Source of the DNA: Nocardioides islandensis
Lineage (GTDB): Bacteria; Actinomycetota; Actinomycetes; Propionibacteriales; Nocardioidaceae
Length of the DNA stretch: 64,000 nucleotides
Reading direction: 5' to 3'
Assembly (NCBI RefSeq): GCF_015352455.1
Contig: NZ_JADKPN010000003.1
Coordinates: 240,567-304,566 of the forward strand
In this document: in pieces, positions 34,866 through 44,161 of the stretch
Numbering within the stretch: position 1 is the first letter of the stretch
Layout of the letters: each line of letters begins with the position of its first letter
Program-made: the position numbers and the translations under genes
The notes under the pieces: model-generated
What the model was told of the DNA's origin: nothing
Databases searched by the model: none
The model's input: only the letters and a program-made list of their open reading frames with translations

Positions 34866-35180
34866 ATGAGCGACCCCCGCCTGGTCGAGCCCGACCGCGG
34901 ACCGGCCCCTGGGCAGCCAGGGCCGTACGACCCGCTCCGACTCTGCATCTTCGCCACCGTCGCCCTGCTCGGCTGGGTGCTCGGCCCGCTCGCGCTGACG
35001 TTCTTCGCCGTCCTCGGCGTCACGGGGTACCTGAAGGCGCGTCGCGCCGGTCTGCTGCGCTCGAAGTGCCTGCTCGGGGACACCCGCAACGTGCTGGCGT
35101 ACCTCGGCCTGCTCGCGCTCCTGGGCCTCGCCGGCGTGGTGTGGGCGGTGACCAGCGGGAGCTACTGGTTCGCGTGGTGA
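34866..35180 (+). CDS. Small membrane protein, unknown
   Basis: 104 aa, 70 bases after the radical SAM gene. The N-terminus is Pro-rich (GPAPGQPGPYDPLR). Two hydrophobic stretches close together (LCIFATVALLGWVLGPLALT and FFAVLGVTGYL) are followed by a basic loop (KARRAGLLRSKCLLGDTRN) and a final TM (VLAYLGLLALLGLAGVVWAV). The pattern of a two-helix hairpin, KARRAGL and a last helix is common in actinobacterial DUF4190-like small proteins. It may be a helper of the preceding enzymes, by position only. Confidence 0.7.
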   Translation: MSDPRLVEPDRGPAPGQPGPYDPLRLCIFATVALLGWVLGPLALTFFAVLGVTGYLKARRAGLLRSKCLLGDTRNVLAYLGLLALLGLAGVVWAVTSGSYWFAW

Positions 35181-35249
35181 TGCCCACGCCGGGGGGTGAG
35201 GGCGTCTAGCCTGGAGGCAACCCCGCCCCCCGGGAGGACCCCATGACCC

Positions 35250-35750
35250 ATGACCCAGCCACCCGACGAGCCACCCGACGACTCGACCGGCGAGCAGGCG
35301 GGCGGGCCGTGGCAGCCGCCGGGTCCCCCACCACCAGCACCGCCACCACCGCCGGCGTACCCGTCGTACCCGTCGTACCCACCGCCCTACGGTCAACCGG
35401 GACAGCCGGGACAGCCGCCCCCGCCGCCGAACCCGTACGGCGCGAGGCAGAGCTACCCGTACCAGCCCATCGACTCCGGCGGCATGTCCGCGACGGCCAA
35501 GATCGTGCTGGGCGCGGTGATGGGGCTGTTCGGCGGGTTCGTGCTGTGGTTCGTGGCCGCGATCTCCTTCGTAGGTGCGGGCGACGAGACGTCCTTCCTG
35601 CTCTTCGCCGCACTGGCGCCGATCGTCGTGCCGATGCCGTTGCTCATCTGGAGGACCACCCGCCCGTGGGCGGTCGGGCTGCTGATCGGCACGGCGATCT
35701 CCTCGATCGGCCTGTCCAGCCTGTGCTCGTCCATGCTCAGCGGCGTCTGA
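35250..35750 (+). CDS. Proline-rich small membrane protein, unknown
   Basis: 166 aa. The first 75 residues are Pro/Tyr/Ser/Gln-rich with PSYPSYPPPYGQPGQPGQ-like runs, followed by three TMs (about 82-105, 112-128 and 138-160: AKIVLGAVMGLFGGFVLWFV, SFLLFAALAPIVVPMPLLIW, WAVGLLIGTAISSIGLSSLC). A GGGAGGA site lies before two near ATGs in different frames; the ATG at 35250 opens this frame. Its TM region resembles the neighbours at 32071 and 35767, suggesting local duplication. Function unknown. Confidence 0.68.
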   Translation: MTQPPDEPPDDSTGEQAGGPWQPPGPPPPAPPPPPAYPSYPSYPPPYGQPGQPGQPPPPPNPYGARQSYPYQPIDSGGMSATAKIVLGAVMGLFGGFVLWFVAAISFVGAGDETSFLLFAALAPIVVPMPLLIWRTTRPWAVGLLIGTAISSIGLSSLCSSMLSGV

Positions 35751-35766
35751 CGAGAGGACCCGGACG

Positions 35767-36120
35767 ATGAACGCCGGCCTGCAGGACCCGCCCGTGGAGG
35801 CCCAGGAGCGGCCGCCGGACTTCTGGCACCGCAGCCACCCGACGTTCACCGCGTTGGCCGGGTTCTTCTCCGGGCTGCTGTACGTCGTGCTGGTGCCGGC
35901 GGCCTTCGTCGGCCTGCTGCACCTGGTCGTCGACGACGACACGACCAACGACCTGTTCCCGTTGGTGCTGGTGTCGCTGGCCGTCCCCTTCGGGCTGGTC
36001 GCCTCCCACCGCACGCGTCGGTTCGGGGGCTACATGCTGGCCGGGATGGCGATCACCGCGGTCGTGGTGCTCGGCGTGGCCGGCCTGGTGATCTGGTTCA
36101 TGGTGCAGCGCGACCAGTGA
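35767..36120 (+). CDS. Small membrane protein, unknown
   Basis: 117 aa, GAGGACC-type site, 16 bases after its neighbour. After a polar N-terminus ([20 protein letters not shown]) there are three TMs (about 27-50, 62-80 and 88-112: [57 protein letters not shown]). Same size and three-helix layout as the other small proteins of this region. No known motif. Confidence 0.7.
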   Translation: MNAGLQDPPVEAQERPPDFWHRSHPTFTALAGFFSGLLYVVLVPAAFVGLLHLVVDDDTTNDLFPLVLVSLAVPFGLVASHRTRRFGGYMLAGMAITAVVVLGVAGLVIWFMVQRDQ

Positions 36121-36166
36121 CCGGGAGTGAGGGCCCGGCGGTTAGGGCAAGGGCTGCCCCAGCCGG

Positions 36167-36172
36167 GATACT
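36167..36172 (+). promoter_or_regulatory. Candidate -10 box for rlmN
   Basis: GATACT, followed by 7 bases (CGGAGCG) and the ATG at 36180. The same bases also give a partial GGAG ribosome site, so leaderless and led readings are both possible. Confidence 0.35.
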
Positions 36173-36179
36173 CGGAGCG

Positions 36180-37304
36180 ATGAACGACCGCCCCACCCTC
36201 CCCCTCGTGATGAGCGAGCCGCGCGGCCGCGCCAAGCCGCCGCGGCACCTCGCCGACCTCGACGAGGGTGGCCGCAGGGCGCTGCTGGAGGAGATGGGGC
36301 TGCCCGGCTTCCGCGCCAAGCAGCTCTCCACCCACTACTTCGCCCGGCTGGTCGACGACCCGTCCGAGATGACCGACCTGCCGGCCGGCCAGCGCGACGA
36401 GCTCGTGTCGGCACTCCTGCCGGACCTGATGACCCCGCTGCGGACGCTCGAGGCCGACCGCGGCACGACCCGCAAGACGTTGTGGAAGCTCTTCGACGGC
36501 GCCCTCGTCGAGTCGGTGCTGATGCGCTACCCCGACCGGGTCACCATCTGCGTCTCCAGCCAGGCGGGGTGCGGGATGGCCTGCCCGTTCTGCGCCACCG
36601 GCCAGGGCGGCCTCCAGCGCAACATGTCCACCGCCGAGATCGTCGAGCAGGTCGTGGCGGGCGCCCGTTCGCTGGCCCGCGACGAGGTGCCGGGCGGACC
36701 CGGCCGTGTCTCCAACGTGGTCTTCATGGGGATGGGGGAGCCGCTCGCCAACTACAAGGCCGTCATCGGCGCCGTACGCCGTCTGACCGACCCTTCTCCG
36801 GCCGGGCTCGGCATGTCCGCGCGCGGCGTCACGGTCTCCACCGTGGGGCTCGTGCCGCGGATCAACCAGCTCACCGACGAGGGCATCCCGGTCACGCTGG
36901 CGCTGAGCCTGCACGCGCCCGACGACGAGCTGCGCAACGAGCTGGTGCCGATCAACACCCGGTTCTCCGTCGCCGAGACCGTCGAGGCCGCGTGGAACTA
37001 CGCGCGGGTGACCAAGCGCCGGGTGTCCATCGAGTACGCCATGATGCGCGGCATCAACGACCAGGGCTGGCGCGCCGACCTGTTGGCCGAGGTGCTGAAC
37101 GGGTACGGCGACTGGGGATGGGTGCACGTCAACCTGATCCCGCTGAACCCGACGCCCGGCTCGAAGTGGACCGCGTCCGACCCGGCCGACGAGCGCGAGT
37201 TCGTCCGTCGCCTCGAGTCGCACGGCATCCCGACCACCGTCCGTGACACGCGCGGCCGCGAGATCGACGGCGCGTGCGGTCAGCTGGCGGCCACCGAGTC
37301 GTGA
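36180..37304 (+). CDS. rlmN: Dual-specificity 23S rRNA/tRNA adenine C2-methyltransferase RlmN
   Basis: 374 aa from ATG 36180. Radical SAM CxxxCxxC as [17 protein letters not shown], then [11 protein letters not shown] and [20 protein letters not shown]. The second catalytic cysteine needed for the methyl-transfer intermediate is in [11 protein letters not shown] near the C-terminus, and the first is in the core. It methylates A2503 of 23S rRNA and A37 of some tRNAs. The GNAT gene starts 4 bases before its stop. Confidence 0.95.
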   Translation: MNDRPTLPLVMSEPRGRAKPPRHLADLDEGGRRALLEEMGLPGFRAKQLSTHYFARLVDDPSEMTDLPAGQRDELVSALLPDLMTPLRTLEADRGTTRKTLWKLFDGALVESVLMRYPDRVTICVSSQAGCGMACPFCATGQGGLQRNMSTAEIVEQVVAGARSLARDEVPGGPGRVSNVVFMGMGEPLANYKAVIGAVRRLTDPSPAGLGMSARGVTVSTVGLVPRINQLTDEGIPVTLALSLHAPDDELRNELVPINTRFSVAETVEAAWNYARVTKRRVSIEYAMMRGINDQGWRADLLAEVLNGYGDWGWVHVNLIPLNPTPGSKWTASDPADEREFVRRLESHGIPTTVRDTRGREIDGACGQLAATES

Positions 37305-38077
37305 CCGTCCCGGACGACGTGGTCGCAGCGGCCAGCAGGGCCTGGAACTGGGTGCCGCCCAACGCCACCAAGGTCGAGACCGACGAGTACCTCCTGCTCC
37401 GCATGCCCGAGTGGTTCGGCATCGGCCTGGAGCTGATGCGCCTCGACCCCGTACGGCCGGTCGACGTCGTGGTCGACGAGGTGCTCGGGCACGCCCGGGA
37501 GTTCGGGCTCCCGGAGGTCAACTGCTGGGTCAAGCTGCACAACGACCCGTCGCTGCACGACGTGTTCCAGCAGCGCGGCGGCGTGCTGGACGAGACGCTC
37601 GACGTCTTCGCCCTGGACCTGGCGCCGGGCGCGCCGGACCTCGGCGTACCGGGGTCCCTCGAGCTGCGGTGGGCCACCGACCTGGACACGATGCGCGACA
37701 ACCTCCTGGTGGCCGCCGAGGTCTTCGGCGACTCGATGCCGCCCGAGGACGAGCTCCTCGCCGAGGTCGAGCGCGCGCAGCAGGACGCGGTCGCCGGCAG
37801 CGGGTCGGTCGTCGCCTACCTCGACGGCGTAGCCGTCGGCTGTGGCGGGCTGTCGCTCGTCGACGGAGTGGCCCGGCTGTGGGGTGGCGCGGTGCGTGAG
37901 GACGCCCGCAGCCGCGGCGCCTACCGCGCCGTGCTGGACGCCCGGCTGCGGCGCGGGCTGGAGCGCGGCGCCACCATGGCCCTGGTCAAGGGCCGGATCC
38001 AGACGTCCGGGCCGATCCTGCGTCGCGCCGGCTTCGAGGTCTACGGCCAGGAACGTTCGTACCTCGTGCCGCTCTGA
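37301..38077 (+). CDS. GNAT-family N-acetyltransferase-like protein
   Basis: 258 aa, GTG start overlapping the rlmN stop. The N-terminal half ([40 protein letters not shown]) is a degenerate GNAT-like segment. The C-terminal half has acetyl-CoA-binding features: [20 protein letters not shown], then [20 protein letters not shown] (motif A with RSRGAY) and [18 protein letters not shown]. Tandem GNAT halves like this occur in actinobacterial self-protection and modification enzymes. Substrate unknown; translational coupling to rlmN suggests co-expression. Confidence 0.85.
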   Translation: MTVPDDVVAAASRAWNWVPPNATKVETDEYLLLRMPEWFGIGLELMRLDPVRPVDVVVDEVLGHAREFGLPEVNCWVKLHNDPSLHDVFQQRGGVLDETLDVFALDLAPGAPDLGVPGSLELRWATDLDTMRDNLLVAAEVFGDSMPPEDELLAEVERAQQDAVAGSGSVVAYLDGVAVGCGGLSLVDGVARLWGGAVREDARSRGAYRAVLDARLRRGLERGATMALVKGRIQTSGPILRRAGFEVYGQERSYLVPL

Positions 38078-38081
38078 GTCC

Positions 38082-39788
38082 TCACGGCCGCACCGTGATG
38101 CAGTCCTTCGTGAAGTAGGCGCCGTCGTCGCTGGACTTCCGGCCCCACGGCCCGACGTTCCCCAGCGTGTCGACGGCCCGGGCCCGCGCGCAGTAGCGGA
38201 TCCCCGGCCGTCCCCTCAGGGTCAGGGTCCGGTCGATCTGGAGCGGTCCCTTGTGGGTACGACGGTCGAAGACGCCCCAGGGGCCCAGGTCGCCCGGCGG
38301 GCCGAAGCGCACCTGCACGGTCGAGATGCGGATCCCCGACGGGTCGTCGCTGTGGAAGCCCAGGCGCAACATCCTCGGGTGGTGCTTGGCGCGCCGGATC
38401 CCCCACCAGATCGTGTTCGGGCCCTCGTCGTCGATGAACGACGTGCGCAGCCGCTCGCCCTGCGGGACGGTGTCGACGTACCAGACCACCGGCAGGCTGC
38501 CGGCCCGGGACAGGCCGGCGTCCACCACGGTGTCCGTGCCGGACACCAGCACCGGGCTGCTCCACCGGTCGCCACGGCCCCTGGTCGTGACGACCGAGCT
38601 GCCCTGGCGCCACAGCACGAGGTCGTCGCTTCGCCGGGCTCCGACCGCGATCCCGGTGGCCGGACCGGTGCTCACCTGCTCCGCAGGGGCGAAGACTCCG
38701 TCCTGGTCAGCCCGCCACACCCTCACGCCGTGGTCGTCCGCGGTGGCCACGGCCAGACGGGTCGTGACCGCCCGGCCACGAGGCCGGGGCTCCGTGACGC
38801 GGTCGTGCACGGCGAAGGGCGCCGGCGCGGGACCGAGCACCGTGGGGGCGCCGAGCCCGGGCGCGAGGACGCGGCTCGTCAACGCCGGGACGCCGTCGGT
38901 CCCCACCTGGCGGTACAGCAGCTGGGTCTGCCCGGAGTACGCGAAGGCCGGGTCGGCACACCCCGGTCCGGCCGGGGTGACGGTGGACTCACAGAACGGT
39001 TGGTCGTCGGTCCAGGTGATGCCGTCGGTCATGGTGCCGGTGCGCAGTCGCAGGCTCTGGGACCCGCCCTGGGTCGTGCGGTAGGCGACCAGGAGCCGTG
39101 TGCCGACCCAGTACGCGCGCACCTGGTCGATCGAGGGCAGGGGGCCGAGGACCGCCTGCGGGGGACCGAAGGTGAACCGCTCGTTGATCGCGTCCACCGT
39201 CACCAGGACCAGGTAGGTGCGGAACTGTCCGTCAGGTTGCCGATAGGTCCACACGACGGCGGCGCGCGTCCCCTCACCTCCGTCGGCGACGGTCAGCTCG
39301 ACGGGGTTGCCCATGAGCTCGGTGCCCGGCACCGGCGACGGCCCGAACAGCACGCCGAACGAGGTGCCGAGACCGCCGGACACGCCGATGCCGACGACCT
39401 GCAGCACGCCGCGGCCCACGTCGTACCAGCTCATCAACCCGGCGCCGGTGTCGAAGGCGCCGATCCGGGTGACTCCGGCGGACAGGTTCGTGACCGAGCC
39501 CGCGCTCAGCGGCGGGCCCTCCGCGAGGTGCACCGCGCTGGATCCGAGCCCCCGGGAGACCCAGACCGCTCGGTTCGCCGAGCCCGAGTCCGAGCTCGCG
39601 TAGCGGGCGAGCACCTGGGGGTTCTCGATGTCGACGCTGGTGTCGAGGGTGGTGGCGGCCGGCCACGGCTGCGCACGGTCGGCCGGGACCGGCGGCACGG
39701 CTCCAGCCGTCGTCATCGGGAGGAGGGGGCCTCCACCGAGGCACAGCAGCCCCAGCGCGGCGGTGGCGATGCGGCGCGGGGTCCTCAT
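38082..39788 (-). CDS. Secreted protein of unknown function
   Basis: 568 aa from ATG 39788. Signal peptide RRIATAALGLLCLGGGPLL with cleavage near TAGA-VP. The body is beta-rich with repeated short strand-turn units (AFDTGAGLMSWYDVG, RAAVVWTYRQPDGQFRTY, DDLVLWRQGSSVVTTRG), resembling a beta-propeller. The C-terminal 90 residues (RISTVQVRFGPPGDLGPWGV, RYCARARAVDTLGNVGPWG) look like a fibronectin-III-type domain. Two cysteine pairs occur (FCESTVTPAGPGC; YCARA with KDCITV). No enzyme signature found. Its stop faces the GNAT gene with a 4-base gap. Confidence 0.78.
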   Translation of the reverse strand: MRTPRRIATAALGLLCLGGGPLLPMTTAGAVPPVPADRAQPWPAATTLDTSVDIENPQVLARYASSDSGSANRAVWVSRGLGSSAVHLAEGPPLSAGSVTNLSAGVTRIGAFDTGAGLMSWYDVGRGVLQVVGIGVSGGLGTSFGVLFGPSPVPGTELMGNPVELTVADGGEGTRAAVVWTYRQPDGQFRTYLVLVTVDAINERFTFGPPQAVLGPLPSIDQVRAYWVGTRLLVAYRTTQGGSQSLRLRTGTMTDGITWTDDQPFCESTVTPAGPGCADPAFAYSGQTQLLYRQVGTDGVPALTSRVLAPGLGAPTVLGPAPAPFAVHDRVTEPRPRGRAVTTRLAVATADDHGVRVWRADQDGVFAPAEQVSTGPATGIAVGARRSDDLVLWRQGSSVVTTRGRGDRWSSPVLVSGTDTVVDAGLSRAGSLPVVWYVDTVPQGERLRTSFIDDEGPNTIWWGIRRAKHHPRMLRLGFHSDDPSGIRISTVQVRFGPPGDLGPWGVFDRRTHKGPLQIDRTLTLRGRPGIRYCARARAVDTLGNVGPWGRKSSDDGAYFTKDCITVRP

Positions 39789-39808
39789 GCCGGGTGTGAT
39801 GCCGACCG

Positions 39809-40927
39809 TCACCCGTTGGTTCGGGCGAAGAGGTCGGCCGCCTCGTCCACGTCCTCGACCAGGTGGACGTGGTCCTCCATCGGCCGGCCCCTCGCCAGCG
39901 CCTGCAACAGGGGCCAGGCGGGCAGGTCCTCGGTCCAGTACCGGCGGCCGACCAGCACCATCGGCGCGACCGAGGACTCGTCGGCGTAGTAGTTCTCGCA
40001 ACCGTCCTGGAAGACCTCCTGGACCGTGCCGCCCACACCGGGCAGGAACACGATCCCGGCGTGGCAGACCTCGAGCAGGATCGCCTCGCGCTGGGCGTTC
40101 CGCACGTACTTGGCGATCGTCGTCGCCACCACGTTGGGCGGCTCGTGCCCGTAGAACCAGGTCGGGATGCCCAGGGAGTCGGCGCCGCCCGGGAACCGAT
40201 CGGTGACCGCGAAGGCCTGACGGACCCATGCGTCCACCGACGGCCGGAACGACGGCACCTGGGCGAGCAGCTCGAGGGCGCCGTCGAGGGCATGGGGGTC
40301 ACCGAGCGCCGAGAGGTACCCACCCAGGTTGGCCGCCTCCATCGCACCCGGCCCGCCGCCGGTGGCGACCACGTGCCGGGCACCGAGGCTCAGGCCGAGC
40401 CGGGCCGCGTCGTGGTAGCCGGCCGACCCGCGCTCGAGGGCGTGCCCGCCCATCACGCCGACCAGCCGCCGACCCGACACCCAGGCGGTCAACGCCTCGT
40501 CGATCGCGTGGTCGTGGAGTGCCTTCGCGAGCGAGGCGTCGCGACCGTGGTCGGTCTGGGACCAGGCGTACGTGCGGGCGTCGGTGCTGTCGGCGTACGT
40601 CGGCGTGTCGTAGAGGTCCCGTGGGCGGTAGAGGAGCGTCCGGTCCACCTCCAACGGCGTGCTCGGCAGGTCGGGCACGACGATCGCGCCGCGCTCCTCG
40701 GCCAGCTCGGCCTCGCCCGGCGCGAACCGGCAGCCGAGGAACAGCGCCCCGCCCAGCCGCACCTCCCGCAGCGCCGCGGAGCGCTCACTGAGGTCCACGG
40801 CACGCACCCGCCAGCCGCGCAGCGAGGTGGCGCCCGAAGCCAGCCGCCGGTCGAAGTCGGCCAGCGTGTCCACCTGGACGGCGCGGCCCCGGCTGCGTCT
40901 CACGTCCCGACCGTAGACCGGATCCAC
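39809..40927 (-). CDS. LOG-family (lysine-decarboxylase-like Rossmann) protein
   Basis: 372 aa from GTG 40927; a second GTG at 40903 is an equal candidate. The Rossmann core shows GVMGGHALERGSAGY, VATGGGPGAMEAANLGGYL, then ILLEVCHAGIVFLPGVGGTV with QEVFQ. The PGGxGTxxE motif of LOG phosphoribohydrolases is thus PGVGGTVQE. LOG enzymes release cytokinin bases or related nucleobases from nucleoside monophosphates, while larger relatives like this have unclear roles. The N-terminal 100 residues are extra. It lies 20 bases upstream of the secreted protein gene on the same strand. Confidence 0.85.
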   Translation of the reverse strand: MDPVYGRDVRRSRGRAVQVDTLADFDRRLASGATSLRGWRVRAVDLSERSAALREVRLGGALFLGCRFAPGEAELAEERGAIVVPDLPSTPLEVDRTLLYRPRDLYDTPTYADSTDARTYAWSQTDHGRDASLAKALHDHAIDEALTAWVSGRRLVGVMGGHALERGSAGYHDAARLGLSLGARHVVATGGGPGAMEAANLGGYLSALGDPHALDGALELLAQVPSFRPSVDAWVRQAFAVTDRFPGGADSLGIPTWFYGHEPPNVVATTIAKYVRNAQREAILLEVCHAGIVFLPGVGGTVQEVFQDGCENYYADESSVAPMVLVGRRYWTEDLPAWPLLQALARGRPMEDHVHLVEDVDEAADLFARTNG

Positions 40928-40956
40928 TCAGCCGATCACCCCAGCCGGCCCCTAGT

Positions 40957-40984
40957 CCGAACGGGTCATTTCCGACCCGTTCGG
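40957..40984 (-). terminator. 11-bp perfect hairpin downstream of the RIO kinase gene
   Basis: CCGAACGGGTC (40957-40967) and GACCCGTTCGG (40974-40984), with a 6-base loop. It sits in the 268-base gap between two minus-strand genes. It could terminate the RIO kinase transcript or be an operator for the LOG gene; there is no T-run. Confidence 0.5.
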
Positions 40985-41195
40985 TCGATGCCGCCCGGGG
41001 GTGTTCCGCGTCATCCTGTTGACAGTTCGCCGGTCGACGCAGCGTCTCCCTTCGCTTCGTCCCCGGGTGTGGCACAAGCGCTCCGCCCCTCGTAGTCCGG
41101 GGTGAGTGGAACGGGGGTGCGCCGCACCCGGGCGGCGGACGGGATCCAGTCGATGGGCCGAGGGAACCTCGCCGGTCTGGCCGCCCACTCCGCGG

Positions 41196-42107
41196 TCAGA
41201 AGGCGTGCGCCATCAGCTCGCCGAACAGCTCCTGCTCGTCCACCTCCAGACCGCGGGCCTTGAACCACCCGCAGATGTTGGTGCAGTCGCGCAGCAGGAA
41301 GTCCATGCCGTTCGGGTTGCCGACCAGGTCGACGATCTGCGGCAGGTCGATGACGACGAGGCGGTCGCCGGCGGCGAGGATGTTGTACGCCGAGAGGTCG
41401 CCGTGCACGATCCCGTCCTGCACGAGCAGCGCCAGGAAGTCGCGGACCTGGTCGAAGTACGACGCGAGCAGGTCCCGCTCCGGACGCGTCTGAGCCAGAC
41501 GGGGAGCCGTCTCGCCGTCGACGGTGATCCACTCCATCAGGATCTCGACCCCGTCGATCTGCACGGGGTACGGGACCGCGGCGCCCAGCGTGTAGAGCCG
41601 CTTGAGGGCGTCCCACTCGGCGATCGCCCACTCGCCGGCCGCGACGATGCGTCCCCAGGTGCTCTTGCGCTTGAGCGCCCGCTCGTCGCGGGACCGCTTG
41701 ACGCTGCGCCCCTCGGCGTACGACGCGGCGCGGTGGAAGCTGCGGTGGTTGCTGTCGCGGTAGCGCTTGGCCGCCATCACGACCGCGCTGTCGGGATCGT
41801 GCGGATCGGCACGCTCGACGAGGAAGACGTCGGCCTCCTTGCCGGTCTTGAGGATCCCGAGCTCGGTGTCGATGGCGCCCCGCGACTCCACGACCCAGGA
41901 CGGTCGTGGCTCGGGACCGCGCATCAGCGGCTCGACGTCGAACCACGTGGTCCAGCGCTGGCCGTCGCCGACGTCGTCGTAGCTGCGGAAGTCGAAGGTG
42001 AAGCCGGGGTCGATCCCCTCGAGGGAACCGGACTCGGGGCCTGATCGGTAGGCGTCAGGCTCCCAGTCGAACGGCCAGTCGGCCGGTAGGTCTCGGTGCG
42101 AAGTCAT
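41196..42107 (-). CDS. RIO-type atypical serine kinase
   Basis: 303 aa from ATG 42107. The nucleotide-binding loop is ELGILKTGKEADVFLVE, followed by the invariant Lys in VVMAAKRYRD. The catalytic loop is IVHGDLSAYNIL and the metal-binding Asp is in VVIDLPQIVDL. These are RIO1/RIO-family features. RIO kinases act in ribosome maturation in archaea and eukaryotes; bacterial homologues are widespread, with poorly known substrates. An in-frame ATG 25 codons earlier adds a non-conserved leader and was not chosen. Confidence 0.9.
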   Translation of the reverse strand: MTSHRDLPADWPFDWEPDAYRSGPESGSLEGIDPGFTFDFRSYDDVGDGQRWTTWFDVEPLMRGPEPRPSWVVESRGAIDTELGILKTGKEADVFLVERADPHDPDSAVVMAAKRYRDSNHRSFHRAASYAEGRSVKRSRDERALKRKSTWGRIVAAGEWAIAEWDALKRLYTLGAAVPYPVQIDGVEILMEWITVDGETAPRLAQTRPERDLLASYFDQVRDFLALLVQDGIVHGDLSAYNILAAGDRLVVIDLPQIVDLVGNPNGMDFLLRDCTNICGWFKARGLEVDEQELFGELMAHAF

Positions 42108-42270
42108 CGCTGAAGGTGCTCCAGTGGTGAGAAGAGGAAGGGCTTGTCGAGGACAGGCCAGGGACGGCGATCGACATGTCACGTCTCCTCTCGGGCTGGG
42201 ACACCGGCGGGTCCGGCGAGCCGCAGCGAGTGTGACAGCCCCCGGGCCCGGGGACCAAGCGATTTAGCAC

Positions 42271-42276
42271 TAGGGT
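42271..42276 (+). promoter_or_regulatory. Candidate -10 box for the M1 peptidase gene
   Basis: TAGGGT followed by 6 bases and the GTG at 42283, leaderless spacing. No ribosome site exists in front of this GTG. Confidence 0.4.
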
Positions 42277-42282
42277 CCAGCG

Positions 42283-43710
42283 GTGATCTCCACCAGCCGG
42301 CTCCTCGGCGCCGCCGTCGTCCTGGCCCTCGCGGCCGGGTCCGCCCCGGCCGGCGCCGTCGAGCCGCTGCGTGCGACCGCGGTGGCCGGCGCGGACGGCA
42401 TCGGTGACCCGTACTTCCCGCTCGACGGCAACGGCGGGATCGACGTGCTGCGCTACCGCGTCCACGACCGGTACCGGTTCGGCGACCGGAAGCTCAGCGG
42501 CCACACGCGGGTCACCCTGCGCACCACCCAGGACCTGTCGAGCTTCGACCTGGACTTCCTGCTGCCGGTCAGCGACGTCCGCGTCGACGGGCGGCACGCG
42601 CTGTACGACCAGTCGGGGAACGCGCACGAGCTGGTCATCACGCCCCGGCACCCGCTCGCGGCGGGCAGCACGGTCCAGGTCGTGGTGCGGTACGCCGGCT
42701 TCCCGGAGCGCTACGGCTACCTCGGCGAGAGCAACTGGCTGGCCAGCGACTCCGAGGTCGTCGCGATGAACCAGCCGCACATGGCGCCGTGGTGGTTCCC
42801 CGCGAACGACCACCCGCAGGACAAGGCGCGCATGGACATCTCCGTCACCGTGCCGAACGGCAACCGGGTCATCGCCAACGGACGCCAGGTCTCGCGGCAG
42901 CAGCACCGCACCACCACGACGTACCGCTGGCTGGCCGACGAGCCGATGGTGCCGTACCTCGCGTTCTTCGCCGCGGGCGAGTACGCCGTCGCGCAGGGCC
43001 GGCACGACGGCCTGCCGTGGCTGGTGGCGGTGTCGAAGGACCTCCCGTCGGCGTCGCTGCGTGCGTCGATGCGGACGCTCAAGCACACGCCGGCGGTCGT
43101 CTCCTGGCTGGAGAGCCAGCTGGGGGAGTACCCGTTCAGCGTGACCGGCGGCCTGGTCACCAGCCTCGGGCCGGGCTTCGCGCTGGAGAACCAGACGCGG
43201 CCGACGTACCCCGAGGTCGGAACCGGTGCCGTGCCGTTGCTCGTCCACGAGCTCGCGCACCAGTGGTTCGGCGACTCGGTGGCGATACGCCAGTGGCGCG
43301 ACATCTGGCTCAACGAGGGCTTCGCGTCCTTCATGGCGATCCGGTACGCCGAGACGCACGGCGGCCAGGACGCGCAGGCCTGGCTGCGGAGCTCGTGGGA
43401 CGCCGCCGGCCCCGATGACTCCTTCTGGAAGCTGCACATCGGCGACCCCGGGCCGCAGCAGATCTTCGCGCCGGCGGTCTACGACCGGGGAGCGATGACG
43501 CTCCAGGCGCTGCGGCACCGCCTCGGCGACGACGCGTTCTGGCAGGTGCTGCGCACCTGGGCTGCCGAGCGACGCGGCGGCAGCGGCAGCACGGAGGACT
43601 TCGAGGCGCTGGCCGAGCGGGTCAGCGGCCAGGACCTGAGCGGGTTCTTCGACGCGTGGCTGTTCGAGCCGACGCGACCGGCGGGCACGCCGGAGAACGG
43701 CCTCGGCTGA
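42283..43710 (+). CDS. Secreted M1-family metallopeptidase (aminopeptidase-like)
   Basis: 475 aa. Signal peptide LLGAAVVLALAAGSAPAGA. M1 zinc site: LLVHELAHQWFGDSV with His322, Glu323 and His326, and Glu345 in WLNEGFASF, the exact HExxH-18-E spacing. The exopeptidase GxMEN-like motif appears as GFALENQTRP. A Tyr in AVYDRGAMTLQAL is the transition-state stabiliser. The protein lacks the large C-terminal helical domain of full-length aminopeptidases (about 850 aa), as is usual for this shorter actinobacterial group. It probably trims extracellular peptides. Confidence 0.92.
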   Translation: MISTSRLLGAAVVLALAAGSAPAGAVEPLRATAVAGADGIGDPYFPLDGNGGIDVLRYRVHDRYRFGDRKLSGHTRVTLRTTQDLSSFDLDFLLPVSDVRVDGRHALYDQSGNAHELVITPRHPLAAGSTVQVVVRYAGFPERYGYLGESNWLASDSEVVAMNQPHMAPWWFPANDHPQDKARMDISVTVPNGNRVIANGRQVSRQQHRTTTTYRWLADEPMVPYLAFFAAGEYAVAQGRHDGLPWLVAVSKDLPSASLRASMRTLKHTPAVVSWLESQLGEYPFSVTGGLVTSLGPGFALENQTRPTYPEVGTGAVPLLVHELAHQWFGDSVAIRQWRDIWLNEGFASFMAIRYAETHGGQDAQAWLRSSWDAAGPDDSFWKLHIGDPGPQQIFAPAVYDRGAMTLQALRHRLGDDAFWQVLRTWAAERRGGSGSTEDFEALAERVSGQDLSGFFDAWLFEPTRPAGTPENGLG

Positions 43711-43723
43711 TCGGGACCACGGG

Positions 43724-44092
43724 TCACGCGTCGTCGGGCGTCGGCACCCAGCGGCCGGCCCAGCCGCGCCGCAGCACCTTCTCGAGCATCCGGGCGTTGA
43801 GCCACGCGGTCAGCGCCCAGACCGCCACCCACACCAGCGAGACCGGCCAGGAGACGGCGTCCGGCCCGTGGCCCACGGCGGCGCCCACCGCCAGCGCGGC
43901 GTAGAAGCCGACCCACAGCGCGACCGGGGTGAGCGGGAGCGTCAGCACGACGAGGACGAGGTACCAGGCGCGGCCGTCGGCGAGCGTGCTCACCAGCGCC
44001 AGCAGGGCGACCGTGGCGACGTAGGTCTGCCCGGCCGACGAGAGGCGGACGACCGGCAGCGTGCCGGAGAGTCCGTCGCGCCGCTCGTCCAT
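43724..44092 (-). CDS. Small membrane protein, unknown
   Basis: 122 aa from ATG 44092; an upstream in-frame ATG at 44110 is possible. Three to four hydrophobic stretches (TYVATVALLALVSTLADG, WYLVLVVLTLPLTPVALWVG, AALAVGAAVG, VSLVWVAVWALTAWLNARML) and a basic C-terminus (KVLRRGWAGRWVPTPDD). Convergent with the M1 peptidase gene. No recognisable family motif. Confidence 0.65.
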   Translation of the reverse strand: MDERRDGLSGTLPVVRLSSAGQTYVATVALLALVSTLADGRAWYLVLVVLTLPLTPVALWVGFYAALAVGAAVGHGPDAVSWPVSLVWVAVWALTAWLNARMLEKVLRRGWAGRWVPTPDDA

Positions 44093-44161
44093 GGGGACAT
44101 GATGACGCACGGGGAGGACCGCGACACCGACGACGCCACAGGACGCCGACGTTGGGGACGG

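Noticed and set aside
40957..40984. Perfect hairpin as a phage attachment site
   Set aside because: No integrase or second copy of the core seen in the window; terminator or operator is simpler.
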